Source: Periconia sp. R9002 (lineage: Eukaryota > Ascomycota > Dothideomycetes > Pleosporales > Periconiaceae). Taken from it: DNA of 64,000 bases. Under the pieces are notes generated by a model. The model saw only the letters and a program-made list of their open reading frames with translations, did not search any database and had not been told where the DNA came from. Both the position numbers and the translations under genes were made by a program. Shown here piece by piece: positions 55,001-64,000 of this stretch. The stretch's first letter is position 1, and each line of letters opens with the position of its first letter. Where the stretch lies: NCBI GenBank assembly GCA_023627715.1, contig JAMAHW010000006.1:620001-684000 (forward strand), written 5' to 3'.

Positions 55001-56527
55001 ATCATAGAATGCGTGGGTATGGTTGAGAAGCATCGCCGGTCAATTGATGACAATGCTGGACGGTTCTTGCTTTTCTTTAGGCAACACGTACTCAGCGAAG
55101 CAAAGAAAGGCCCAATCTCATGGCGAGAAATCATATGGGCGTTTCACTCGCAGAGCCAGGATATTTTAGTCGATCTAGTGTCTAGGCATTTCAACGGAAA
55201 GATGCTATGGCAGCATGCAAAAGAATCTGGCATGTTTATGTGGATGACTGATATCACGGCATTGGTAAGCATTCCGTGCGCAATTGATCAGTGTCCACGT
55301 TAAAGCTAATCCGCGAATCTAGCGCGCACAATTCGAAGTCATTGCCCGTAATGAATACACCAAAACAGACGAGAAGAACCCTGTAGACTGCAGTCTTCAC
55401 TATTTGGCTTTGAAAAAGAAGAACGTCCTTGTCGGTCTCTGGCGGATGGCAACTTGGAGTCGTGAACAAAAGCCCACGCAGAAACTACTTATGAACAACT
55501 TCAACGATGAACGCTGGAAAACAGCGGCATTGAAGAACGCGTATGCGCTCATGGGCAAGCGTCGATTCGAATACGCCGCAGCATTCTTCCTCCTCGCCGA
55601 CCACTTACTAGATGCCATATCCGTCCTCCACAACCAACTCAATGACACTCAGCTAGCCATCGCTGTAGCACGTGTGTACGGTGGCGATGACTCTCCGATC
55701 CTCCTCGATTTCCTGCGCGATAAAATCTTGCCCTACGCTGCTCGGGAAGGCAATCGCTGGCTTGCAACTTGGGCATTCTGGATGCTTAACAAGCGCGATA
55801 GGGCAGTGCGCAGTTTAGTTTCTCCACTTTCGAAACTCCTTAGTCCACCTGAGACTCCTCACTTCCACAGCAGGAGCTATTTGACAGATGATCCTGCTCT
55901 GGTCGTGCTGTACAAGCAGTTGAGGGAGAAGAGTCTACAGACGCTCCGGGGCGCGACTATGGTGGGTATGCGTGAAGAGTGGGAGTTTGTGCTACATACG
56001 GCACGCTTGTTGCAACGAATGGGGTGTGACCTGCTGGCTTTAGATCTTGGTGAGTTCTTTCGAAATGATATTTTTTCTCCCTAGCCGGCTTGAGAATATA
56101 CATAGCGAACATACAAACTGACCTTTTTGTAGTGAAAACATGGGAATTCCTAACGCCGCCGCCGCCTTCCACCATTATAACGGACCGCCCGCCCCTAAGT
56201 CCAGCCATACCGCGTGCCTCCTTCCACGCCAGAACAACAAACCAAGGCAGCGCGGACTTCGATTTCGATCCGAGGCGGTTGCTGCGGCGGCGTAGTTCCT
56301 TGGTCATTGCTGATCTGCCGCCGCCAACAAAAGAGAGCAAGAGCAAGAACAGCGAGTTAGCGGAGGTGGAGAGCGAGAGCGAGGACGAATCAAGTAAAGA
56401 AGAGAAGGGCACAGAGGCTGGCAATGAAGGGAAGGAAAATGAGGAGAAAGAGCCGGCAAAGAAACCCCCGCCCACGCAGTTTACGGAACCGGATGCGAAT
56501 AGTTTGTTAGATTCTTTCGGATTTTAG
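52043..56527 (+). CDS. RAV1: RAVE complex subunit Rav1
   Basis: Scaffold of the RAVE complex, which reassembles V1 and Vo sectors of the vacuolar H+-ATPase. Six exons: 52043-52150, 52207-52407, 52464-54785, 54833-55264, 55323-56049 and 56133-56527; all phases fit and give 1394 residues. The start MRDILPGRPQAKLQAV is the usual Rav1 N terminus. Two WD40-propeller regions occupy the first 700 residues (for example LIASTGKYDRLLKIW and VRIWVTGEHHG), followed by the Rav1p C-terminal domain, with conserved CSLHYLALKKKNVLVGLWRMA and WRTAALKNAYALMGK-like segments. The last 90 residues are an acidic Glu/Lys-rich tail unlike the core. The 47-bp intron 54786-54832 is among the shortest here. Frames inside each exon on the other strand are shadows. 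Confidence 0.95.
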
Positions 56528-56717
56528 CAGAGAGATTTTCTGTTTTTCAAGTTAAGCGTTTTACGTAAAGCTGTTCGACGTTTTAGCTGCGCTTGTATGA
56601 ATTGTTGAAAGAGCTGATCATCTTGTACAATTACGACCTCAAACTTAATACGAGTAGATGTCAAATCACACGCTGTAGAAACACTAACTATACCCCTTTC
56701 CCACACTCCTTCCCCCC

Positions 56718-57907
56718 TCAAAACTTGGGCACAAGCACAGGCGTCTCCCTCTTCCACTTCTGATAGTCCTTCCTGTCGCCGTACCTTTTATCATACTTGT
56801 TCTCACTCAAAGGAATCCCGCTGACCTTGGTCAGCAAAAACGTCACAAACGCCGGGCTCGCCGCACACATCCCGAGCACTCCGACCTTTCCCAGCAAACT
56901 ACCACCTCCGAGCCCCAACCCGACCTGCGCGGGATTCCGCACGAGGAGCCCACCCGCCGCAACAGCGATGCCGGTCCACAGCGTGATTTCACCGAAGTAG
57001 TTCGGATGGCGCGATTTAGACCACAGACCGCGCGTGAGGAATTCCTCGGAGTGCTTCTTCTCCTTCTTCTCCTGGCTCCACTTGGATTTCTGACGGTCCG
57101 CGATGACTTCGAAGACGAAGCCGAAGATGAATAAGCCGAGACCGAGAATGTCGGTCCAGTACGGCGCCGCGGATACGGGCTGCGGGATGGCTCCCGGGGT
57201 GACGTTGGCAAGGCGGGAGACGGCGAAGGCGGAGCGTGGGAGGGAGTTTGTCAGGATTACCGGGAGCAGGCAGAGAGACACCCATGTGGCTTGCGCGAAG
57301 AAGGCGATGCTGAATTTCGAGGGCGCGCTGCGGATCTTGTCGAAGCGGCTGTCGTGGCCGTCTGAGGTTATGCGGGCGAAGAGGAATGATCCTACTGTTT
57401 TTGGTTGTTAGTTTTTTGACTCATGTTGTTCGTTGATGTTTGGATATTTCATATGGCGCATTTGCTCGTGGTAGACTCGATATCCCAGGTCTCCAACCAA
57501 GAACAAGAAATAAAAGAAAAATACAAGCAAACAAAACAACAAAACACAAATGGAGTCAAATTTAAAGACATACACCGCGTAGCCCAAATCCCAACCCCAG
57601 CGCTCAAAATCACCTGCCTCCACCACCAACCTCCCTGCCCGGGCGCCGGCGCGCTCAGGTACTCGGCCAGCCCGCCAGCGAACTGTCCCGCGCTACGGGC
57701 GCGCAAGTACGGCAGCGCAAGCGACAGCGCCGTGCACGACAGATACGTTAAGCTGCCCGAAAGGTCGTAAAAACGCTCCGTTTCCGCGGCCATGGACGGG
57801 ATGGCAACGGCGGTTTGGATCCCATATGCTAGCGCCACGGTGGGGACCAGGGTGCGGAGTAGGGGACTGCGGAACGCGGTTGCGCGTAGGAGGGTTTGTA
57901 AAGCCAT
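56718..57907 (-). CDS. DUF1295 multi-pass membrane protein (steroid reductase-like)
   Basis: Exon 1 57907-57574, intron 57573-57395 (179 bp), exon 2 57394-56718, giving 336 residues. The splice was set by phase: the T of exon 1 joins TA to code Leu in TRLGSFLFARI, while the nearer acceptor would create a stop. Several transmembrane helices are visible. The diagnostic block is SEEFLTRGLWSKSRHPNYFGE (a soluble helix then the HPNYFGE motif), which defines DUF1295 and the related 3-oxo-5-alpha-steroid 4-dehydrogenase and isoprenylcysteine methyltransferase folds. The likely activity is NADPH-dependent reduction of a lipid or sterol-like substrate in ER membranes, but no substrate is known for most of the family. 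Confidence 0.9.
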
Positions 57908-58791
57908 TGGAGTGGGTATGTGGAGGAGGGATTAGGAAGTAGAGGAAGAAAAGGGAAAACTTGAAGATTTTTGTTTGTTTGTAGAAGGAGGGAATGGAAT
58001 GTAAACGTAACACCTTGGGAGTGTTTCTTTAGATGTACGTTTGAAACCACCGTGGGGCTATTCTTGAAAATCACCAAAGCATTTGCAAGCGTCGAGAGAA
58101 TTTACTTCTTTCTTAGAGTTGAGAAGGAAAAGCTGATTTAATAGGGGGCTCTGTTGTTATGCTCGTGTTAAGCCCAAGGATGCCGCTGCTGGTTGATTTA
58201 CGACCGCGATCGTTGTCGTCACCGACACACAAATCGGGACTTCTAATGCTGACATGTGCGTGCTCGAGGAACATTAATGTCACCGAATCCCGACGCTTGA
58301 AATGCCGCATTTTTCACACGCGATGGCTTGATTTACGCGTCACACACTTGGTCATGTCAACGATGAACCGGGATTGTGATTCAAGATAAGAAGTAAATAA
58401 ACAGGGCTGGCTATCCAGAAGCTACCAAACCTTTTCATTGTGCGTCAATCAATCCCCAACGTCAAAGTACGTACGTCGTGAGGAAAGAAAGAAGAAAATA
58501 GAAAGCTCTTTCCAGTCATCCAAGAGCCTAAAATTCAAACCAAAAATCCCAAAATTGCGCTCCATCAGACCTTGATAACGCGCCGGTTCTTTGCAAAATA
58601 CACAATGCTGTTAAAATCGAGGCAAAAATGTCCAACGAAATATGGAACCATATACGTAAAGCAGTATGCATATGGGACATGCCAGAACCTTCTCCTCCTC
58701 CCTACCTATGTATTCTCTCGCCTTTCTCGTTCTTTTGTGGAACGACAAAACTCGATCAAATCGCACATTCATCCATAACACCATCTCTCCT
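57908..58791. other. intergenic, no feature recognised
   Basis: About 880 bp, holding the promoter of the DUF1295 gene (left) and the 3' UTR of SEC3 (right). No credible coding frame. Confidence 0.45.
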
Positions 58792-61700
58792 TTATCTTCT
58801 GAAAGCGGCAGTCACCTCAGTAGCACCCCAATCTAAATCCGCTTCTCCGGAGTATACGTCTTGATTGATGCGCACCATGCGATCACGCATATCAATATAT
58901 CTCTTCTCGCATTCCTTGAGTACCTTGAACACAAGGTCGCGGCTGATACTCAAGTCATCAGCATCACCGAAATGCTTGTCCACACGCTTCTTGAGGGATT
59001 CAATTCCTTTGCGAATTTCCTTAGCATCGTACGAATTCATCAGTTTCCTGAAGACGGCGCGTGAGTGCGAAGAGCGTTGAGCGATTGCTGCTGGATTTCC
59101 ACCCGGTTGGTTGAGAAGAGTTTCCGTGGATTCGATGAAGTCCTGCAATATTGTTAGTATGGTACCTTGTATGCATGCTGGAGCAAATTCGACGTACCAA
59201 AAGTTTACCCAGGGGCCGCCGGATAACGGCATCAACATAAAGACCCATGTGCTCTTTCATCTCCTCCTGCGCCTTACTCTTCCATTCCAACAGGGCCGAG
59301 TCGGAGCGAGCATCCACCTCTTCTATGTAGTGATTCATGTTCTCAATAAGCAAGATGTGGTAATTGAGAGTCTCTTTATCTTCCGGGTCACCCTGGCCTT
59401 GCGTAGCCATGACTGCAGGTGATTCTTTAGCAATGACCTTTAAGCTCTCAAACATCGCTTTATTGATCTTCTTGTAAGCATCGTCTACCATACGACGGAT
59501 TTCCAATGCGTTTGTTTCCTCTGACGGGGGCAGCATATTCTCGATAGCCACAGCAAAGTGGGGGAAGGTCTTTATGAATGAGATAACACCCCTCCTCTTC
59601 TTGATCTTGACCTTTGTATCTTCGATGGCGCGGATCTGTTCATCAACGAAACGAATAAAGAGACCGGTGAGGCGTTCGTGGACTTTTTGTAGGTTGCGGG
59701 TCAGGAAATCTTGATTAGAGTCCTCAATCTCGTGGAGTTTACGATCAACAGCATAAAGGATTCCTATTCCTTGCCTATGCAGTAGTTAGCTTGGTGAAAC
59801 AGTCATCAATGGGTAACTTTTTCACTTACAGTGGATCGGCCTTGATAGCCCATTCCACGAGACTCTGGATTTCCGATGGCCAGAACGAGAAAATATCTTC
59901 CATCACATCAGCGACACGTTTAGCCATTGCTCTGTCCGCCTCGAACTGCTTGCGGACCCAGAGGTTGGGTCCACGGCGGTGCTCAGGAGGTGCTGTGTTC
60001 ACTGCTTCCGGAAAATCGACGGAGTCAGTGGATGTCGCGTGGAAGAACTCCGTGATGAAATTCTGCTCAGTCAACAGCACAGGCCCAATGTCATCAAGAG
60101 CCCTAGAAAAGACGTCAAAAGCAAATAGTTTCCCGTCCTGTATGTTGTTCGCTTTGGGCTCTTTATCACTTGAAGCGACTCGCAATCCGCGTGCTAGTGT
60201 CTGACTTCGTTTCACAGTGAGCTTCCTAGCAGCACCAGTTATGGTTTCAGGCTCTTTCTCTTGGGCAGTAAAAAGCAGGTCCTGTTCGTCACCGGTAGGC
60301 TTCCTAGCGAAGCGTTTCCACGAGCCGATGTTGTCCCGGATCTCATCTTGGTAGACCATACCTGCCTGGCCTTGGTACATTCGGAGTAGAGTCTCCCAAG
60401 AAGCTTGATCAATCTCTTTGGCAAACAAGATGAGCGGACTAACCATCCAGAGCATGTTTCGGCCAGCATCATGTGCCTCAATATTTGCTTTGGTTGAGGG
60501 CATGGCTTTTCGGTCCAAAGTAGCCAGAGTATCCTTAGTCTGAAGGAAGGCTGCACCGAAGGTGATCTCCATATGTTTCTTCAGGCGATCCAAAAACATT
60601 GAACTTTCAGCAAGATAACGATCCTTCTTCTCCTGCAATGCTTGCATCGAAGCAAGCTCGCTGTTACCAACTCCACCGCTGGTAGTTGCGACGAGTTCAC
60701 TACTGCCTCCTCGCCTACCTTCGATAAAAGATGGGTCAATTGTCAGCAGAGCCTTGTAGAGAAGTACCAGAGATGATTCTATGGCCTCCAGCCCGTTGAC
60801 TTTGCCGATGGGTGCACGCCGGAGTGGCTCGAGCTGGTCGGGGGTAATGGAGATGGTATCAACAAGCTGCTGCAGCTCATTCTGGAGTAAGCGTTGATTG
60901 GCTGTCTGGACCTGAAGACCTTGACTTTGGGCTTCGATGAACGCAATATCATCGTTCAGACTCTGTAGAAGTACGTCAGTATACTTACGCTGACTCGGAA
61001 GACTCTATGGGCACAACTTACACCTAGTTCAACATTATACAGTGTCAAGAGACCTTCAAGCTCATCACATTCAGCAATGGCGCGATCCAACATTCTCTCC
61101 ACAGCCTCTACACGGTCATCTTTTTGCTCCAGATGGTTCAACCAGCTACCAGCCTCGACCCGAGCAATTTCGCGTTTGATTTCAGACTCCAAAGATTCAA
61201 TGTTCTTGTGAGAAAGCTCGCTACTACCCCATCCAAACTCAGCCAGCATAATCTCGAATTCCAAGCCGCGACCGTCCAAAATTCCTGGATCAATTCCAAG
61301 CTTTGAAATGTTCATGACTTGTTGATTGGATCTTCGTTTCTTGCGCTTTATCTCTGCTTCAGGCTCAGACTTAGCTCCAAGCTTTTCTGGAGTAGGAGAA
61401 GGGGAGCGTGTTGTTTCATCAATAGTGGCGGGAGGAGCAGCTGGTGGAGACAAAGGACTTGACACTTTGACTGCAGGAACCACTTCCGTATCAATCGATG
61501 GCCTTTCCTTCGATGTCCGGTCCGGCGTTGGTTTGATCTCTTCCTCAACCTTCTTTTCTTCTACCTTCGGTGGTTGCCGTTGAGGAACAAACACCGCATT
61601 GATGCCAGCTGCTTCGGCTGAGGTTTTCGCATCTTTTTGGATAAAGTTCTGGTAACCACCTCCTTCACGAGGCTTGAAGCCACCTTTGAAGGTATTAGTT

Positions 61701-64000
61701 GCTTTCACAACGTTGCGGAACCGGTCTGCCGCGCTTGTTTTTGCCGATTTCTTGTCAGCGTTTTCAGACGGGGTAACTGGTGTCACTGGAGATGATGTAT
61801 CGGACTTCTTTTCGACCTTTTTCTCTTGAGGAGGCTGAATCTTAAGCGGTGGAGCTTCGACAGGCGACGGATGTTTCTCTTCAGTAATCTCTTTCTTGGG
61901 ACCTGGGCTTGATGCTACGGCTGCAGGCAATGGTGCTGGCGCTGGTTTCGCAGCAGCAGGAGATGATGCTTTTGGTAGTGGAGCAGTTGCTTCGGGTGCT
62001 TTTGTCTCGGGTGCTTTTGCTTCCGGTACTTTTGCTTCAACTGCCTTTGTTTCGGGAAGCTTGGGTTCCTGCTCGCGGGAGCTAGAAAATTGTCGCGCTG
62101 GGAGCTTGGTTTCCATCTTTTCTAATTCCGGAGTCTTGGACGTAGGCGTTTTGGCTCGAGGTGTCAAAGGTCTAGGCTGAAGGGGCGCGGGTTCAAAGGT
62201 TCTAGGTTCCAAGGGTTTAGGAGCCAAAGGCTTGGGGTCTAAAGCCGCTGGCAGAGTTGTGTCTGCCGGTTTGAATTCTTGAGATTTAGAAGCTTGCTGT
62301 GCATTCGTTGTTGGAGGAGGTCGAGGTAATGGTGATGTTGGGGGAGGTGTAGGCTGGGAAGGCAGCATTGTATTGTCGTCCAGCATCCGTTGACTGGGGT
62401 CTCTCTTGGAAGACGATTCATCAAATGAACCTGGTTTCAAACTCTCGGGAAAGTCTTGAGGTCTTCGTCGGGGTGGAGGAGCCACGGGAGGTGGAGGTGT
62501 TTGAGAAGGCGTAACGAAATCAGGTAGTGGCCCGCTTGTCGCACTGAACTGTGAACTTTGTGAAGGTCTGGAGTCAATGGGAGGTCTCCGTCGCTCTGGT
62601 GGCAGCATAACTTTCTCCTCAGGCATTCCGTTCTCCATTCTTGAAATGGCAGGATCGCTGAGTGGGGGCTCGTTCCGATAGCCTCTTTGCGGAGATGGCT
62701 CCCGTCTCCCAGGCGAAGGATATCCGTTGGGTCTCCGCTCTTCTGCAGAGGCTCTGCCAGGTCCTAGGCCATAGCCATCCTTCCCGAACGGCGCCGGTGA
62801 CCTCTGAGATCTTTGGGATCGAGCATCATCGGGGATTGGAGGTCTCCCCACAGCAGAAGCCAATGGGTAACCGGAGCCTTCAGGGGTCTTTGGACGCAAG
62901 TCTGGCCTAGAGCCTGGGGACATGAGTCGTTGGGAAGATGGAGATGGGATAGGTGGTGGTGGTGTCGATGAGGATGATGGGGCTAGACGTTCTCTGCTTG
63001 GAGATGGACGGAGAGCCATGTTCTCTCTGCTTGGTCTATTCCGCAGATTCTGCTCGTTAGGTGGAGGCCGAGAGCCATCCCTGAATCCAGGTGGTGGAGG
63101 GTTTGCTTGGCTGAAAGCACCATTGCGAGGGGATGGGGGCGGCCGACCGTCTTCTGACGGTCGTCCTCGAGGAACAGCACCTGGATCTCGCATATTCGGC
63201 ATGGATGGGGGTCCGGGTTGCCTCGGTATGCGTTCTCGCTGTCCATCTGCGGTAGGCGGCCGGCCTGGACCACGAGGGGGCGGAAGATTCCTGTTGTCTT
63301 GGGGAGCAGGTCCATCCGAAGTAGCCGGGCGGCCTGGACCTCGCGGAGGGGGGAGGTTCCTGTTGTCTTGTGGGGGAGGTCGTCGTGGATCTGTACCCGG
63401 AGATCGCCGTGGATCATTGGGAGATGGCAGTCCCGAAGGCTGTGGAGGCCTGAGTTCGTTCCTCGATCGTCCTTCGGCTGCTCGTCGCAGTTGAATATAG
63501 GGATCTTGGTCATCGGGCGGGGGCTTGCTGGTCGGGTATTTTTGCATCCAACTTTCGTGTGCAGCTCTTCCTTCTTCTGTTGCAGCATAGGGACGACCGT
63601 CAGTGAGATCATTAATCTCTGTCGGGCTGAACCCAGATAGAATGGGATATTTCCCCTGCTGCAGGTGGTGCTTGTCGGTATATTTTGTATAGATTTTGAC
63701 CAAGCTGCCGATGAAGAACTCCTTCTCTTTGGCGGTGCTGGCCTCCCAGTAATATGGCTTATTCACAGTCACAATAAATCCAACTTCACCAGCCCATTGT
63801 TTGTGTTGTGCTTCTTCCTCACTTCTCGGGACTAAATGGACGAAGTTCTCGATATGTGATAGATCGGCCATGTGCCATGTCTTGCCCACAGAGAAAGTGC
63901 CATTGGCATTTTCTCGAGCCTTGTGTAGCGATACGCGGCTAGTATTCTTCACTGTGATGATGATCACGCGAGGTTTCTTGTTGCCGGGATTGCCACCAGG
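58792..64000 (-). CDS. SEC3: exocyst subunit Sec3, N-terminal partial
   Basis: Membrane-landmark subunit of the exocyst, which tethers secretory vesicles at the plasma membrane at hyphal tips. Minus-strand exons: 64000-61022, 60962-59830, 59774-59198 and 59142-58792, all in phase, 1679 residues visible; the 5' end lies beyond the window. The N-terminal part (RVSLHKARENANGTFSVGKTW, then about 100 residues) is the Sec3 PIP2-binding cryptic PH domain. Then comes a long disordered Pro/Arg/Ser-rich region (about 600 residues) with repeats such as DNRNLPPPRGPGRP and PEAKAPETKAPEATAP. The C-terminal helical Sec3 domain begins near DGRGLEFEIMLAEFGWGSSEL and includes GILYAVDRKLHEIED across a splice junction. 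Introns of about 55-59 bp interrupt only the C-terminal domain. Confidence 0.93.

Noticed and set aside
1..64000. CRISPR array, prophage, insertion sequence or rRNA genes
   Set aside because: No regularly spaced repeats, phage genes, transposase or rRNA sequence were seen; intron-bearing genes show a eukaryotic nuclear genome.

Overview
The window is nuclear DNA of a filamentous ascomycete (Pezizomycotina). Genes are single or carry a few short introns (about 47-180 bp, GT...CTAAC/CTAAT...AG). A HET-domain protein, a DUF6604-type protein and a SAT4/rhodopsin-like membrane protein are typical of this group. Dothideomycetes (Pleosporales) is my best guess, but that is an inference from gene style, not a marker-based placement.

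Layout. 1-2747: 3' part of an ISWI chromatin remodeller (5' end outside the window). 3399-4589: GET3, tail-anchored protein targeting ATPase. 5041-7302 (-): HET protein. 8187-11291 (-): RAT1/XRN2 nuclear 5'-3' exonuclease, divergent from 11972-15071, USO1/p115 vesicle tether. 15484-16416: alpha/beta hydrolase. 16943-18123: seven-helix SAT4-like protein. 18654-21366 (-): DUF6604-like protein. 21.4-23.4 kb: gene-poor. 23425-23706 (-): small Cys-rich ORF. 23957-25183: basic nuclear-type protein. 26871-28454: protein with five copies of a DLVRWVSR motif. 29711-31441 (-): vacuolar carboxypeptidase S (CPS1). 31.4-42.1 kb: AT-richer stretch with orphan genes (32558-33335, 33703-34482, 38108-40394, 41589-42095) around one recognisable gene, an NmrA-like oxidoreductase (36228-37219). 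42293-42787 (-): RibD-like deaminase, divergent from 43150-44354, a DNAJC9-type J-protein. 44591-45691 (-): C2H2 zinc-finger factor. 45.7-48.3 kb: no convincing gene. 48267-49253: second basic protein of the 23957 type. 49940-51512: PRMT3-type arginine methyltransferase. 52043-56527: RAV1. 56718-57907 (-): DUF1295 membrane protein. 58792-64000 (-): exocyst SEC3 (N terminus outside the window).

Exon joins were worked out by hand from GT/AG sites, branch-point-like CTAAC motifs, reading phase and continuity of recognised protein families. Several housekeeping genes serve membrane traffic (GET3, USO1, CPS1, RAV1, SEC3), but they have independent promoters and nothing suggests an operon or a metabolite cluster.

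The most unusual things seen are the repeated DLVRWVSR motif protein, a possible RNA polymerase III unit at 29309-29629 (TATA, A-box-like, exact B-box, hairpins, T-runs), the orphan-gene island with 18-bp in-frame minisatellites, and a pair of similar basic proteins 24 kb apart. None is proven to be a new system.
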